From positions 124,001-188,000 of the forward strand of contig CACMQA010000001.1 in the NCBI GenBank assembly GCA_902615715.1: 64,000 nt of DNA, read 5' to 3'. The stretch's first letter is position 1. The number at the start of each line of letters is the position of its first letter. Shown here piece after piece: positions 16,599 to 26,543 of the stretch. A model generated the notes under the pieces. That model worked only from the letters and a program-made list of their open reading frames with translations. It was not told the DNA's origin and made no database searches. This DNA is from an uncultured Pelagibacteraceae bacterium (GTDB lineage Bacteria > Pseudomonadota > Alphaproteobacteria > Pelagibacterales > Pelagibacteraceae). Made by a program: the position numbers and the translations under genes.

Positions 16599-17260
16599 AT
16601 AATTTTATAAATTATAGTATTCTTTTTATTTAAATTATTTACAGGAATTTTTTTTCCTTCTTTTTTCTTTTTTAAATAAATCATTGATATAGACTTATTA
16701 TTTAACCATAGTAAAATTTTCTTTGAACTATTGATTATATTTAAACCAATAGTAATTCTACTAAAATCTTTTCTCATTACTGGTTTAGTAATAAACTTTT
16801 TATATAAATTTTTAGAATTTGGAAAAAGAGATGCGATGTGACCATCTTTTCCCATTCCAAGCAAACAATAATCAAAATAAATTTTTTTGTTTCTAAAATA
16901 TTTTTTAATTATTTTTGAGTATTCATTAGAACATTCTGAAATTTTTTTTGTTGTATTAATAGGAAATATATTTTTTTTATTTATTCTGATCTTTTTAATA
17001 AATTCATTTTTTGCCAAATTAAAATTAGAATTTTTAGATAGCTGATGAACATATCTTTCGTCTCCCCAAAACAAATCAACATAATTCCAATCAATATTGA
17101 CTTTGGCAAGGTTTCTGTAAAGTTTTCTTGGGCTTTCACCACCAGTTAAAACTATGCTAAATCTTTTATTTTGTTTTCTAATCCTTAGATAATCTTTTTT
17201 AAAATTACTGATAAATTCTTTTATTAATGATTTTTCGCTTTTTTTATTAATTATTCTCAT
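16595..17260 (-). CDS. pgl: 6-phosphogluconolactonase
   Basis: The 221-residue protein has the DevB/Pgl signatures LTGGESPRKLYRNL near residue 40, FWGDERYV near 68, and LLGMGKDGHIASLFP near 133. This is the glucosamine-6-P isomerase/6-phosphogluconolactonase fold in its Pgl form. It would hydrolyse 6-phosphogluconolactone in the oxidative pentose-phosphate branch or a related sugar-acid route. The sequence is very Lys/Ile-rich. It overlaps the carbonic anhydrase-like gene by 4 bp tail to tail and diverges from the DAHP synthase gene. No zwf or gnd lies nearby. Confidence 0.82.
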   Translation of the reverse strand: MRIINKKSEKSLIKEFISNFKKDYLRIRKQNKRFSIVLTGGESPRKLYRNLAKVNIDWNYVDLFWGDERYVHQLSKNSNFNLAKNEFIKKIRINKKNIFPINTTKKISECSNEYSKIIKKYFRNKKIYFDYCLLGMGKDGHIASLFPNSKNLYKKFITKPVMRKDFSRITIGLNIINSSKKILLWLNNKSISMIYLKKKKEGKKIPVNNLNKKNTIIYKII

Positions 17261-17329
17261 AATTTATTCTTAATATATTAATTTAGCTTTGAAATTTTAC
17301 TCAATCATTATATATACTACCAGTTGAAT

Positions 17330-18706
17330 ATGAAAAAATGGAATTTAAATAGTTGGACAAAATTTCCTGCTAAACATCTGCCAGTTTATCAGGATAAAGA
17401 CGAACTTGATCTGGTTTTAAGTAAAATTAAAAAATATCCTCCATTAGTGTTTGCTGGTGAGTCTAGATCTCTAAAAAAATCTTTAGCTGAGGTTTCTGAA
17501 GGTAAGGCATTTTTATTACAAGGTGGAGATTGTGCAGAAAGTTTTGCTGAGTTTCATCCTGATAATATTAGAGATACGTTTAAAGTTCTTTTACAAATGT
17601 CTTTAGTTTTGACAGCATCAGCCTCAGTGCCTGTTGTAAAGGTTGGTAGGATAGCTGGACAATTTTCGAAACCAAGAAGTGCTCCAACTGAAAAAAAAGA
17701 TGGTAAAGAATTGCCAAGTTATCTTGGTGACAACATTAATGGTATGGAATTTACTGAAAAAGCAAGAATTCCAGATGCAAAAAGATTGTTCAGAGCATAT
17801 TCACAATCAGCTTCTACACTAAATTTATTAAGAGCTTTTTCCCAAGGAGGATTTGCTGATCTTAGACAAGTGCATTTATGGAATTTAGGATTTATTAAAG
17901 ATAAAACCAAAGGCAAATATAAAGAGATTGAAGATAAGATAAGTGATGCACTTGCTTTTATGGAAGCTTGTGGAATTAATTCGGACAACAACAGACGATT
18001 AAGAACTGTAAACTTTTATACTTCACACGAAGCTTTACATTTACCATTCGAGGAATCCATGACTCGAGTAGACTCCACAACTGGAGAATATCATGATACT
18101 TCAGCACATTTTGTATGGATAGGTGATAGAACAAGACAACCTGAAGGTGCCCACGTAGAATTTTGTAGAGGCATAAAAAATCCCATAGGGCTTAAATGTG
18201 GTCCAACGTTAAAACCAGAAGAATTAATTAATTTATGTAACATTCTCAATCCAGAAAACGAAGCTGGTAGATTAACATTAATTTCAAGATTTGGGGCTGA
18301 TAGTGTTCAAAAATATTTACCAAAATTAATGCAAGCAATAAAAAAAGAGGGTCTTAAAGTTATTTGGTCATGTGATCCTATGCACGGAAATACAATTAAA
18401 GCAGCTACAGGATTTAAAACTAGGCCTTTTGAAAATGTTCTTAAAGAAGTAAAAAATTTCTTTGCAGTTAGTCATGCAGAAAAAAGTTATGCTGGCGGAC
18501 TTCATATCGAGATGACTGGTCAAGATGTAACTGAATGTACAGGTGGAGCTCAAAAAATATCTGAGAAAGATCTCTCAAGTAGATACAGAACTCACTGTGA
18601 TCCAAGATTAAATGCAGATCAAGCTTTAGAGTTAGCTTTCTTGATTTCTGAAGAAATTAAGAAAAATTCAAAAATCTCAAATAAAATTATTCAAGCTGCG
18701 TCTTAA
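17330..18706 (+). CDS. 3-deoxy-7-phosphoheptulonate (DAHP) synthase, class II
   Basis: This enzyme condenses phosphoenolpyruvate and erythrose-4-phosphate in the first step of the shikimate pathway. The protein (about 458 residues) is clearly class II (plant/Mycobacterium type): [12 protein letters not shown] (metal-ligand Cys), [19 protein letters not shown] (metal His) and [13 protein letters not shown] used the ATG at 17330; a TTG two codons upstream would be the only alternative. It diverges from pgl across about 70 bp of A+T-rich promoter DNA. A long perfect hairpin covers its stop codon. Confidence 0.92.
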   Translation: MKKWNLNSWTKFPAKHLPVYQDKDELDLVLSKIKKYPPLVFAGESRSLKKSLAEVSEGKAFLLQGGDCAESFAEFHPDNIRDTFKVLLQMSLVLTASASVPVVKVGRIAGQFSKPRSAPTEKKDGKELPSYLGDNINGMEFTEKARIPDAKRLFRAYSQSASTLNLLRAFSQGGFADLRQVHLWNLGFIKDKTKGKYKEIEDKISDALAFMEACGINSDNNRRLRTVNFYTSHEALHLPFEESMTRVDSTTGEYHDTSAHFVWIGDRTRQPEGAHVEFCRGIKNPIGLKCGPTLKPEELINLCNILNPENEAGRLTLISRFGADSVQKYLPKLMQAIKKEGLKVIWSCDPMHGNTIKAATGFKTRPFENVLKEVKNFFAVSHAEKSYAGGLHIEMTGQDVTECTGGAQKISEKDLSSRYRTHCDPRLNADQALELAFLISEEIKKNSKISNKIIQAAS

Positions 18707-18728
18707 TAATTATTGTAATTATTAAGAC
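18700..18728 (+). terminator. Perfect 13-bp hairpin over the DAHP synthase stop codon
   Basis: The arms GTCTTAATAATTA (18700-18712) and its exact complement at 18716-18728 enclose a 3-nt loop, TTG. The TAA stop of the DAHP synthase gene lies inside the left arm. The stem is mostly A-T and has no T-run after it, so it may be a weak terminator, an RNA-processing signal or a 3'-end stabiliser before nadE. Confidence 0.55.
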
Positions 18729-18731
18729 CAA

Positions 18732-18752
18732 ACCTTAGAAAAGAGGTAAGGT
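18732..18752 (+). promoter_or_regulatory. Stem-loop around the nadE ribosome-binding site
   Basis: ACCTTA (18732-18737) can pair with TAAGGT (18747-18752). The 9-nt loop contains AGAGG, the only Shine-Dalgarno-like sequence before the nadE ATG at 18760. Such a fold would tuck the ribosome-binding site into a hairpin and could modulate NadE translation. The stem is only 6 bp, so chance is possible. Confidence 0.35.
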
Positions 18753-18759
18753 ATTAATT

Positions 18760-19497
18760 ATGAATGTGAAAAAAAGAGCCAAAGTAATAACCGACTGGAT
18801 AGACAACTATTGCAATGATGCTTCTTATAAGCCAAAATCTTTAATAGTTGGAATATCTGGAGGAATTGACTCTTCTGTAGTTAGTACTTTATGTGCAAAC
18901 ACTGGTAGAAAAACAATTGTGTTAACAATGCCAATTAAACAAATTAAATCTCAACATGATTTAAGTTTGACACATGCTAAATGGTTAAAACAAAAATATA
19001 AAAATGTTGAACACCATTTGTTGGAGATGGATAAAATCTTTAACTCATTTTCTCAAGTTTTAAATAAATTTGATAATGAACATGGATATGCAAACTCAAG
19101 AGCAAGGTTGAGAATGGCGACTTTATACCAAGTAGCAGCAGCAAATAATGGAATTGTTGTTGGAACAGGTAACAAAGTCGAAGATTTTGGCATTGGTTTT
19201 TATACTAAATATGGTGATGGTGGGGTTGATATCTCCCCTATAGCTGACTGCAACAAATCTCAAGTGTGGGAGTTAGGCAGACATCTTGGTGTGTCCGAAG
19301 AAATAATTAATGCTCAACCCACAGATGGTCTATGGGATGATGGAAGAAACGACATAGAACAACTTGGAATGAGTTATGCAGATTTAGAGAAAGCTATGGA
19401 AAATAAGGACGATCCAAACTATCAAAAATATTTAAAAATAAGAGAAAAAAATTTACACAAAATGAATCCGATACCGGTATGTACATTTAATGAATAG
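18760..19497 (+). CDS. nadE: NH3-dependent NAD+ synthetase
   Basis: NadE amidates nicotinic acid adenine dinucleotide to NAD+ in the last step of NAD synthesis. The 245-residue protein is the short, ammonia-using form without a glutaminase domain. It has the PP-loop SGGIDSSVV near residues 30-38, RARLRMATLYQVA near 115 and GTGNKVEDFGIGFYTKYGDGGVDISPIADCNKSQVWELGR, the NAD-synthase substrate and dimer region. Its last 8 bases overlap cysS, so the two are translationally coupled. A stem-loop may cover its ribosome-binding site. Confidence 0.92.
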   Translation: MNVKKRAKVITDWIDNYCNDASYKPKSLIVGISGGIDSSVVSTLCANTGRKTIVLTMPIKQIKSQHDLSLTHAKWLKQKYKNVEHHLLEMDKIFNSFSQVLNKFDNEHGYANSRARLRMATLYQVAAANNGIVVGTGNKVEDFGIGFYTKYGDGGVDISPIADCNKSQVWELGRHLGVSEEIINAQPTDGLWDDGRNDIEQLGMSYADLEKAMENKDDPNYQKYLKIREKNLHKMNPIPVCTFNE

Positions 19498-20839
19498 CTT
19501 AAAATTAACAAATTCTCTAACAAGAAAAAAAGAAGTATTTAAGCCAAATAATATAAAAAAGATTTCCTTATATGCCTGTGGCCCGACTGTATATGAGAGT
19601 CCCCATGTAGGTAATGCAAGAACCCTAGTAGTGTTTGACGTTTTATTTAGAGTTTTAAAGATTCTGTACAATTCAAATGTAACGTACGTAAGAAATATTA
19701 CTGATGTAGATGACAAGATAATAGAAGCTTCTCAAAATAATAAAGAAGATATAAATGAAATTACTAATAGGGTGATTAAAATTTTTCATGAAAATTGCAA
19801 GAAATTAAACTGTTTAAAACCAACGATAGAACCAAAAGCCACAGAACATGTAAAAGAAATGATTGAAATGACATCTTCATTAATCACAAAGGGATTTGCT
19901 TATGAAAATAAAAACCATGTTTTTTTTGCTGTAAGCAAATTTAAAGATTATGGAAAATTGTCAAATAAAAATTTAGATGAGTTAAAGGCAGGTAGCAGAA
20001 TAGAAATTTCTGATCTAAAAAAAAATCCAATGGACTTTGTTTTATGGAAGCCATCAAAAGAAAAAGACCCTGGTTGGGAGTCACCTTGGGGAAGAGGTAG
20101 ACCGGGCTGGCATCTTGAATGTTCAACAATGAGTGAAAAATACCTTGGTAAAAATTTAGATATTCATGGCGGCGGTCTTGATTTAATTTTTCCTCATCAT
20201 GAAAATGAGATAGCCCAATCTTGTTGTAACAATAATACGAAAAACTTTGCAAACTATTGGGTTCATAATGGATTTGTAACAATTAATAAAGAAAAGATGT
20301 CAAAGTCTTTAGGTAATATAATTTCTATAACTGAAGCAGTTAAAAAATATTCCGGTCAGGTCGTTAGGTTAGCATTATTAAGTGCTCACTATAGTCAACC
20401 ATTAGATTGGAACGATAAACTTTTAGAAAATCAACGAGCAACCATTGAAAAATGGTATCAATTATATGAGGAAAATAATGAAGAAATACCTTTGAAAGAA
20501 ATAGACATGTTACTCGATGATTTAAATACCCCTGGTTTCATTGCTAAAATTCACGAACTTTATGCAAACGCAAATAAAGGTGATGAAAAAAGTAAGAAAT
20601 TTTTTAATAGTGCTTGTAAATTAATTGGTTTATTTGATTTAACAAAAAATGAGTGGGAAGAGTTAAAAAAAATAGATAAAGATATTTCAGAAGAATTTAT
20701 TGAAAAAAAAATTAAAGAAAGATTGGTCGCAAAACAAAAGGGAGATTATAAACTTGCTGATAAAATAAGAGTTGAACTAGAAAGTAAAGGAGTAATCATA
20801 GAAGATAAAAAAGTAAAGACAACTTGGAAATTTAAATGA
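19490..20839 (+). CDS. cysS: Cysteinyl-tRNA synthetase
   Basis: CysRS charges tRNA-Cys with cysteine. The 449-residue class I synthetase has the zinc/HIGH region YACGPTVYESPHVGNAR (Cys30, HVGN at 39-42), the WHLECSTMS zinc segment, the HHENEIAQS motif, and the KMSKS loop (KEKMSKSLGN). The length is normal for CysRS. The ATG at 19490 lies inside the end of nadE, and the stop overlaps the next gene by 4 bp (ATGA). This places it in a nadE-cysS-cimA-RNA methyltransferase transcription unit. Confidence 0.96.
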   Translation: MNSLKLTNSLTRKKEVFKPNNIKKISLYACGPTVYESPHVGNARTLVVFDVLFRVLKILYNSNVTYVRNITDVDDKIIEASQNNKEDINEITNRVIKIFHENCKKLNCLKPTIEPKATEHVKEMIEMTSSLITKGFAYENKNHVFFAVSKFKDYGKLSNKNLDELKAGSRIEISDLKKNPMDFVLWKPSKEKDPGWESPWGRGRPGWHLECSTMSEKYLGKNLDIHGGGLDLIFPHHENEIAQSCCNNNTKNFANYWVHNGFVTINKEKMSKSLGNIISITEAVKKYSGQVVRLALLSAHYSQPLDWNDKLLENQRATIEKWYQLYEENNEEIPLKEIDMLLDDLNTPGFIAKIHELYANANKGDEKSKKFFNSACKLIGLFDLTKNEWEELKKIDKDISEEFIEKKIKERLVAKQKGDYKLADKIRVELESKGVIIEDKKVKTTWKFK

Positions 20840-22440
20840 GTAAAGAGAAAATATATATATTTGATACCACTTTGAGAGATGGAGCTCAGACAGAAGGTGT
20901 TGATTTCTCAATAGAAGATAAAAATAAAATAGCAAAAGTTTTATCAGACATAGGTGTAGATTACGTAGAGGGAGGATGGCCTGGGGCAAATCCTGTTGAT
21001 ACAAAATTTTTTTCTAGCCCACCCAAAATGCAACAAACTTTATTTACTGCATTTGGTATGACCAAAAAAACTGGTCGAAGTGCAGAAAACGATCCCGGTT
21101 TAGCTTCTTTAATGAATGCGAATACACCAGCAGTTTGTGTAGTAGGAAAATCTTGGGATTTTCATGTAAAAGTTGCTTTAGGAATCCAAAAAGAGGAAAA
21201 TTTAGAAAACATAAAAGAAACAGCAAAACATTTTGTTAAAAACAAGAAAGAATTTTTGTTTGATGCAGAACATTTTTTTGACGGTTATAAGGCTAACCCA
21301 GAATATGCAATTGACTGCTTAAAGCAAGCCTACGATAATGGTGCTAGATGGGTTGTATTATGTGATACTAATGGTGGCACATTACCGAATGAGGTCAGAG
21401 AAATTGTTACAAAAGTTTCAAAAATAATACCTGGAAACAATCTTGGAATTCATGCGCATAACGATACAGAAAATGCTGTGGCTAATTCTTTAGCTGCAGT
21501 TGAAAGCGGCGTGAGACATATTCAAGGAACTATTAATGGTTTAGGGGAGAGATGCGGCAATGCAAATTTGATGTCAATTATTCCTAACTTATGTTTAAAA
21601 AAATCTTTTAGCGATAAGTATGAAATTAACATTAAAAAAGATAAACTTTCTTCATTAACTGAATGTTCAAGATTGTTAGATGAAATACTAAATAGAAAAC
21701 CTAATAAAAATATGGCTTATGTTGGTGCCTCAGCTTTTTCTCACAAGGGAGGTCTTCACGTTTCAGCAGTGAAGAAAGATCCAAAAACTTACGAACACAT
21801 TGATCCAAAAACAATTGGAAATCATAGAAATATTATTGTTTCAAATCAAGCTGGTCGATCAAATATTTTATCAAGACTAAAACAATACGGAGTTAAAATT
21901 GATTCTAAAGATCCAAAAATTCAAAAAATTTTGGATGAGGTAAAAGACAGAGAATTTAGTGGTTATTCGTACGATGGAGCTGATGCTTCATTTGAATTAT
22001 TAGCTAATAGATTATTAGGTAAAGTTCCTGAATATTTAAAAGTAAAAAGTTACGATGTAAATGTTTCAAAGTTTGACAAAATACAAACAAAAGCAAGCGT
22101 AGTTTTCCTGATAGATGGAAAAGAAATTGAGTGTCATGGTGAAGGTAATGGACCTGTTAATGCATTAGATAATGCAATTAGATCTAATTTTAAAAAAGTA
22201 ACAAAATACTATAATTTTTTTTCAGATTTAAAGTTACTTGATTATAAAGTTAGAATTCTGAATACTGGTACTGAGGCAACAACAAGAGTCTTAATTGAAA
22301 GTACTGATAAAACAGGTGTGAGTTGGTTTACGGTTGGTGTATCTCCAAATATTATTGAAGCTTCATTTAAAGCATTAATTGATAGCTTGGATTATAAACT
22401 TTATAAAGAAAAAGCTCCTGCTAATTCAAATGAGCAATAA
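20836..22440 (+). CDS. cimA: (R)-citramalate synthase
   Basis: The 534-residue protein is a DRE-TIM metallolyase. It has FDTTLRDGAQTEGVDFS at the N-terminus, VEGGWPGANP, the metal-binding GIHAHNDTENAVANS and NGLGERCGNANL, and a C-terminal LeuA-dimer-type regulatory domain (from about 410). The GWPGANPVD segment and overall length fit citramalate synthases rather than LeuA. It would condense acetyl-CoA and pyruvate, opening the threonine-independent route to isoleucine. The regulatory domain suggests isoleucine feedback. It is coupled to cysS and overlaps the next gene by 11 bp. Confidence 0.88.
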   Translation: MSKEKIYIFDTTLRDGAQTEGVDFSIEDKNKIAKVLSDIGVDYVEGGWPGANPVDTKFFSSPPKMQQTLFTAFGMTKKTGRSAENDPGLASLMNANTPAVCVVGKSWDFHVKVALGIQKEENLENIKETAKHFVKNKKEFLFDAEHFFDGYKANPEYAIDCLKQAYDNGARWVVLCDTNGGTLPNEVREIVTKVSKIIPGNNLGIHAHNDTENAVANSLAAVESGVRHIQGTINGLGERCGNANLMSIIPNLCLKKSFSDKYEINIKKDKLSSLTECSRLLDEILNRKPNKNMAYVGASAFSHKGGLHVSAVKKDPKTYEHIDPKTIGNHRNIIVSNQAGRSNILSRLKQYGVKIDSKDPKIQKILDEVKDREFSGYSYDGADASFELLANRLLGKVPEYLKVKSYDVNVSKFDKIQTKASVVFLIDGKEIECHGEGNGPVNALDNAIRSNFKKVTKYYNFFSDLKLLDYKVRILNTGTEATTRVLIESTDKTGVSWFTVGVSPNIIEASFKALIDSLDYKLYKEKAPANSNEQ

Positions 22441-23140
22441 ATTTGGTTTCGTTCTAGTTAAACCGCAATTGGGTGAAAATATAGGTGCATGTGCCAGAGC
22501 AATGAAAAATTTTGGTTTCTCAAAACTTCACATTGTAGAGCCTAAAATTAATTTTCCAAATCATAAAGCTAAAGCAACATCCGTAGGAGCGTATGATATT
22601 ATAAATAAAGCGAAAGTATTTAATAATATTAAAGATGCAATAGAGCCTTTTAATTTGGTTATATCTTTAAGTGCAAGACGTAGAGACATAAATAAAAAAA
22701 ATATTTCACTTAGAGAATTTCAAAAAATAATCAAAAGAAGAAATCTTAACTTGGGTTTAATGTTTGGCCCTGAAGCATCAGGTTTATCAAATAAAGATTT
22801 GTCATTTTCTAATTATATTTTACAAATTCCAACTTCACCAAAATTTAAATCTTTAAACTTATCGCATTCTTTGATTATTATTTGTTACGAGATTTTTAAA
22901 TCACTTAATGATAAAAAAATTAAGAATAATGAACTGAGTCTAAAAGTTTCATCTAAATCAAAAATATCTTCTTTATTAGCTCATTTAATAAGCCTTTTAG
23001 AAAAAAAAGACTTTTTTATCCCTAAAGAGAAAAGGCACTCGATGATAATAAATATAAATAATTTAATTTATAGATTAGAACCAAACGATAAAGAATTAAG
23101 GATTTTAGCTAGTATTATAAGTACATTGAGTAAAAAATAA
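22430..23140 (+). CDS. TrmH/SpoU-family RNA 2'-O-methyltransferase, TrmJ-like
   Basis: From the ATG at 22430, the last codons of cimA, the protein has 236 residues. SPOUT-family motifs are PQLGENIGACARAMKNFG (motif 1, catalytic Arg/Asn region), LGLMFGPEASGLSN (motif 2) and LNLSHSLIIICYEIF (motif 3). The N-terminal position of the SPOUT fold and the C-terminal helical extension match TrmJ/LasT, which methylates nucleotide 32 of several tRNAs. The RNA target is inferred from family only. An earlier start at 22379 would add 17 residues that merely overlap cimA, so I rejected it. Confidence 0.82.
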   Translation: MSNKFGFVLVKPQLGENIGACARAMKNFGFSKLHIVEPKINFPNHKAKATSVGAYDIINKAKVFNNIKDAIEPFNLVISLSARRRDINKKNISLREFQKIIKRRNLNLGLMFGPEASGLSNKDLSFSNYILQIPTSPKFKSLNLSHSLIIICYEIFKSLNDKKIKNNELSLKVSSKSKISSLLAHLISLLEKKDFFIPKEKRHSMIININNLIYRLEPNDKELRILASIISTLSKK

Positions 23141-23153
23141 CATTAAAGCTTAA

Positions 23154-23181
23154 TTGACAAACCATTAGTAAAGCTTATAAA
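23154..23181 (+). promoter_or_regulatory. Sigma-70-type promoter of rpsD
   Basis: A perfect -35 box, TTGACA (23154-23159), is followed after 16 nt by TATAAA (23176-23181), 15 bp before the rpsD ATG. This is one of the best-formed promoters in the window. It implies a very short 5' leader, with little room for an S4-binding autoregulatory structure of the enterobacterial kind. Confidence 0.65.
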
Positions 23182-23196
23182 ACACATTTATTTAAT

Positions 23197-23814
23197 ATGA
23201 CTAAAAGACTCAAATCTAAACATAAAGTTGACCGAAGACTTAAAGCTAATATTTGGGGAAGACCAAAGAGTCCATTCAACTCTAGAGCTTATCCTCCTGG
23301 CCAGCATGGGCAAAATAAAAAAGGTAAGCCAACAGATTATGGAATTCAGCTGCAAGCAAAACAAAAACTAAAAGCTTATTACGGTAATATAAATGAAAGA
23401 CAGTTTAGAAATATTTATAGAAAAGCTCTTTCTAAAAGAGGTGACACAACAGAAAATTTAATTGCTCTTCTTGAGAGCAGGTTGGATACAGTTATCTACA
23501 GAGCTAAATTTGCTCCAACAGTATTTGCCGCTCGTCAAATGATAAATCACGGGCACATAAAAGTTAATAATAAAAGAGTAAATATTGCGAGTTATGTAGT
23601 TAAAAGTTCTGACTCAATAGAGATTAGAGAAAAATCAAAAAAATTAACTGTAATAGATGGTTCATTACAAAGTAAAGAAAGAGATGTTCCTGAATATATT
23701 CAGTTGGATGATAAAAATAAGACGGCAAAACTTATAAGAATTCCAAAATTTGCCGAAGTTCCTTTTCCTGTTATAATGGAACCAAGTTTAGTAATCGAGT
23801 ATTATTCAAGATAG
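23197..23814 (+). CDS. rpsD: 30S ribosomal protein S4
   Basis: S4 is a primary 16S rRNA-binding protein. The 205-residue sequence has the N-terminal [19 protein letters not shown]...PGQHG region and the S4 RNA-binding domain [33 protein letters not shown] (residues about 93-125). It ends in the usual IEYYSR C-terminus. In this genome it stands alone with its own promoter, not in the alpha operon. It abuts the convergent glutaredoxin gene with no intergenic space. Confidence 0.97.
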   Translation: MTKRLKSKHKVDRRLKANIWGRPKSPFNSRAYPPGQHGQNKKGKPTDYGIQLQAKQKLKAYYGNINERQFRNIYRKALSKRGDTTENLIALLESRLDTVIYRAKFAPTVFAARQMINHGHIKVNNKRVNIASYVVKSSDSIEIREKSKKLTVIDGSLQSKERDVPEYIQLDDKNKTAKLIRIPKFAEVPFPVIMEPSLVIEYYSR

Positions 23815-24132
23815 TTAAATTATTTTTTTTTCTTCTAATAATTTTTTAAGCTCACCTTTTTCAAACATTTCTTTAACTATATCACAGCCTCCCACAAATT
23901 CTTTTTTAATATAAAGTTGGGGTATAGTTGGCCAATCACTAAATTCTTTAATACCTTGTCTTAAGTTTTCATCTTCTAACACATTTACACCTTTAAATTT
24001 TACATTTAAATGTTTAAGGACATTCGATACCGCCATAGAGAAACCGCACTGCGGCGAGTCTGGAGTGCCTTTCATAAATAAACAAACTTCATTTTCATTT
24101 ATTAAATTTTCAATTTTTTTATTAATTTCCAT
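23815..24132 (-). CDS. grxD: Monothiol glutaredoxin (Grx4/GrxD type)
   Basis: The 105-residue protein has the monothiol CGFS active site in PQCGFSMAVSNVL, preceded by FMKGTPDSP and followed by WPTIPQLYIKKEFVGGCDI. This is the standard Grx4 glutathione- and Fe-S-binding framework. Grx4 proteins bind a [2Fe-2S] cluster with BolA and deliver or sense iron-sulfur. The bolA gene lies immediately upstream, with coordinates sharing one base, which supports a Grx-BolA complex. The operon continues upstream from the purine genes. Confidence 0.95.
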   Translation of the reverse strand: MEINKKIENLINENEVCLFMKGTPDSPQCGFSMAVSNVLKHLNVKFKGVNVLEDENLRQGIKEFSDWPTIPQLYIKKEFVGGCDIVKEMFEKGELKKLLEEKKII

Positions 24133-24362
24133 TATTTTCCCTCGGTAGTTATTGAAAGAGCATGTAATTCATTTCCCATTTTACCTTTTAAAGATTTATA
24201 TACAAGTTTGTGTTGTTCAATTTTACTTAAGTTATTAAATTTAGAAGATTTAATTGTCGCAGCATAATGATTACTATCACCCATCAGATCTTTTATTTCA
24301 ATTGTAGCGTCCGGAATTGATTCTGTTATAAGTTTTTTTATTTCTTCGATAGGTAAAGGCAT
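24132..24362 (-). CDS. bolA: BolA-family protein
   Basis: This 76-residue protein has the BolA fold signature: IKKLITESIPDATIEIKDLMGDSNHYAATIKSSKFNNLSKIEQHKLVYKSLKGKMGNELHALSI in outline, with the conserved His in NHYA and the invariant His near ELHAL. BolA proteins pair with monothiol glutaredoxins around a shared [2Fe-2S] cluster. The gene is sandwiched between purL and grxD with one-base overlaps at both ends, so all three are surely co-translated. The short form lacks C-terminal extensions. Confidence 0.92.
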   Translation of the reverse strand: MPLPIEEIKKLITESIPDATIEIKDLMGDSNHYAATIKSSKFNNLSKIEQHKLVYKSLKGKMGNELHALSITTEGK

Positions 24363-26542
24363 TAGTATTTATTATACCATTCATTATTAATTTTAAATAA
24401 ATCTTTTGTTAAAATATTTAATTCACCCTCGATCTCAAATTTTTCTTTTTGTGTAAATCCTATATTTTCATAATATATCTTGTCATCTTTTAAAATTTTT
24501 TCCACTTTAGGTAAATTTTCAGCCTCTATTTCAATTATATATCTGCCTTGATCCTCTCCAAAAAAGTACTTAAACATATTGGTTAACTTTTTAGGTTTGT
24601 AAATTTTAGCCCCAAAATTTGATGAAAAAGTCATTTCACAAAGTGCAGTAATCAATCCACCATTAGAAATGTCGTGAGATGATAAAACCAAATTCTTTTC
24701 TATCAATTTTAACAAACTCTCACCATTATTTTTCTCATTTAATAAATTTATTTCTGGTGGTAAACCTTCATTAATAGAATAATTTTCTTTTAAAAAACAG
24801 CTTTGCTCAATATGACCAATAGTTTTTCCTATAACGATTATAGAACTATTTTCTTTCTTGAAGTAATGATTTATGGGTTTTGTTAATTTTTGAATTAATC
24901 CAACGCCACCAATAACTGGTGTAGGGTAAATATTTTTATTGTTTGTTCCATTATAAAATGAAACGTTTCCAGAAACGACTGGGTAATTTAAAAATTCACA
25001 GGCTTCTTTAATGCCATTAATACATTCAGCAAATTCTCCCATAATTTCTTTATTTTCAGGATTGCCAAAGTTTAAACAATTAGTAATCGCTAAAGGCTTA
25101 GCCCCTACAGCTATTAAATTTCTCCAGTTTTCACAAACTATTTGTTTTCCACCTGTTAAAGGAGAGGATTTACAATAATTTGCAGAAGAATCAACAGAAA
25201 CTGCAATAGCTTTATCTTTGTTATGTATTCTTATTATTGCTGCATCTGATCCTGACTTTTGAGCGGTATCACACATCACCATTTGATCATACTGATTTGT
25301 TACCCAACTTTTATTAGAATGATTAGGAGAAGATAAAATTTTAATTAAAGCATCTTCAATCTTAATCTTTTTAAGATTTTTTAAATCAACTTTTATTTTA
25401 GAGGGTTTTTTTTTAATCCATTTCCTATCATAAACAGGGGCTTTAGATGCAAGAGCTTCTATGGGAATTTCGCCTTCAATCTTGTTGTTAAACTTAAGAA
25501 TTAATTTGTTAGTATTTGTAGTTTTCCCGATGATTACAAAATCTAAATCCCATTTATCAAAAATTTTTTTTGCTGAATTCTCCTTTCCATCTTCAAGAAT
25601 TATTAACATTCTTTCTTGACTTTCAGATAACATCATTTCATATGGGGTCATATTTTCCTCTCTGCAAGGAACTTTTTCAAGATCCAGTTCTATACCTAAT
25701 GAGCCTTTTGATGCCATTTCTACACTCGAAGAAGTTAAACCTGCAGCACCCATATCTTGAATAGAGATAATTGAGTTATCTTTCATTAATTCTAGACAAG
25801 CTTCCATCAAAAGTTTTTCGGTAAAAGGATCACCAACTTGAACGGTAGGTTTCTTTTCTTCTGACTCCTCGTCAAATTCTGCTGATGCCATTGATGCACC
25901 GTGAATTCCATCTCGACCAGTTTTAGAACCAACATACACAACAGACTTATTCAAACCTTTAGCTTTTGAATAAAAAATTTTATTTTTTTTCGCGTGCCCA
26001 ACTGCCATGGCATTAACTAAAATATTTTCATTATAAGTTTCATTAAACTTAGTTTCTCCTCCCACTGTAGGTATTCCGATACAATTTCCATACCCACCAA
26101 TCCCTGACACAACACCATTAAGCAAACTTTTAGTTTTTGGGTGATCTGGTGCACCAAAATGTATTGAATTTAATAAAGCTATAGGCCTTGCTCCCATTGT
26201 AAATACATCTCGTAATATTCCTCCAACACCAGTTGCTGCACCTTGATAAGGTTCAATGTATGAAGGATGGTTATGACTTTCAATTTTAAACACTATTGCA
26301 TCATCATCACCAATATCAATAACACCTGCGTTTTCCCCTGGTCCTTGAATTACTTGCTCTCCTGCAATTGGTAGTTTTTTTAAGTGTAAACGTGAAGATT
26401 TATACGAACAATGTTCATTCCACATTGCCGAAAAAATTCCAAGCTCAAGTAGATTGGGTTCTCTTCCTAATAATTTTTTAATGTTTTCGAATTCGTCTTT
26501 TTTTAAGCCATGTTTTTCAACTAATTGATCTGTAATTTTCAT
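24362..26542 (-). CDS. purL: Phosphoribosylformylglycinamidine synthase, PurL subunit
   Basis: PurL converts FGAR to FGAM, using ammonia supplied by PurQ in a PurLQS complex. The 726-residue protein is the small PurL form. It has the catalytic His region [11 protein letters not shown] (His44), the ATP/Mg segments KIESHNHPS and [33 protein letters not shown], and a second AIRS half with [17 protein letters not shown]. purQ lies 1 nt upstream and purS follows, so the three subunits come from one operon in the order purB-purC-purS-purQ-purL. Confidence 0.96.
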   Translation of the reverse strand: MKITDQLVEKHGLKKDEFENIKKLLGREPNLLELGIFSAMWNEHCSYKSSRLHLKKLPIAGEQVIQGPGENAGVIDIGDDDAIVFKIESHNHPSYIEPYQGAATGVGGILRDVFTMGARPIALLNSIHFGAPDHPKTKSLLNGVVSGIGGYGNCIGIPTVGGETKFNETYNENILVNAMAVGHAKKNKIFYSKAKGLNKSVVYVGSKTGRDGIHGASMASAEFDEESEEKKPTVQVGDPFTEKLLMEACLELMKDNSIISIQDMGAAGLTSSSVEMASKGSLGIELDLEKVPCREENMTPYEMMLSESQERMLIILEDGKENSAKKIFDKWDLDFVIIGKTTNTNKLILKFNNKIEGEIPIEALASKAPVYDRKWIKKKPSKIKVDLKNLKKIKIEDALIKILSSPNHSNKSWVTNQYDQMVMCDTAQKSGSDAAIIRIHNKDKAIAVSVDSSANYCKSSPLTGGKQIVCENWRNLIAVGAKPLAITNCLNFGNPENKEIMGEFAECINGIKEACEFLNYPVVSGNVSFYNGTNNKNIYPTPVIGGVGLIQKLTKPINHYFKKENSSIIVIGKTIGHIEQSCFLKENYSINEGLPPEINLLNEKNNGESLLKLIEKNLVLSSHDISNGGLITALCEMTFSSNFGAKIYKPKKLTNMFKYFFGEDQGRYIIEIEAENLPKVEKILKDDKIYYENIGFTQKEKFEIEGELNILTKDLFKINNEWYNKY

Positions 26543-26543
26543 C

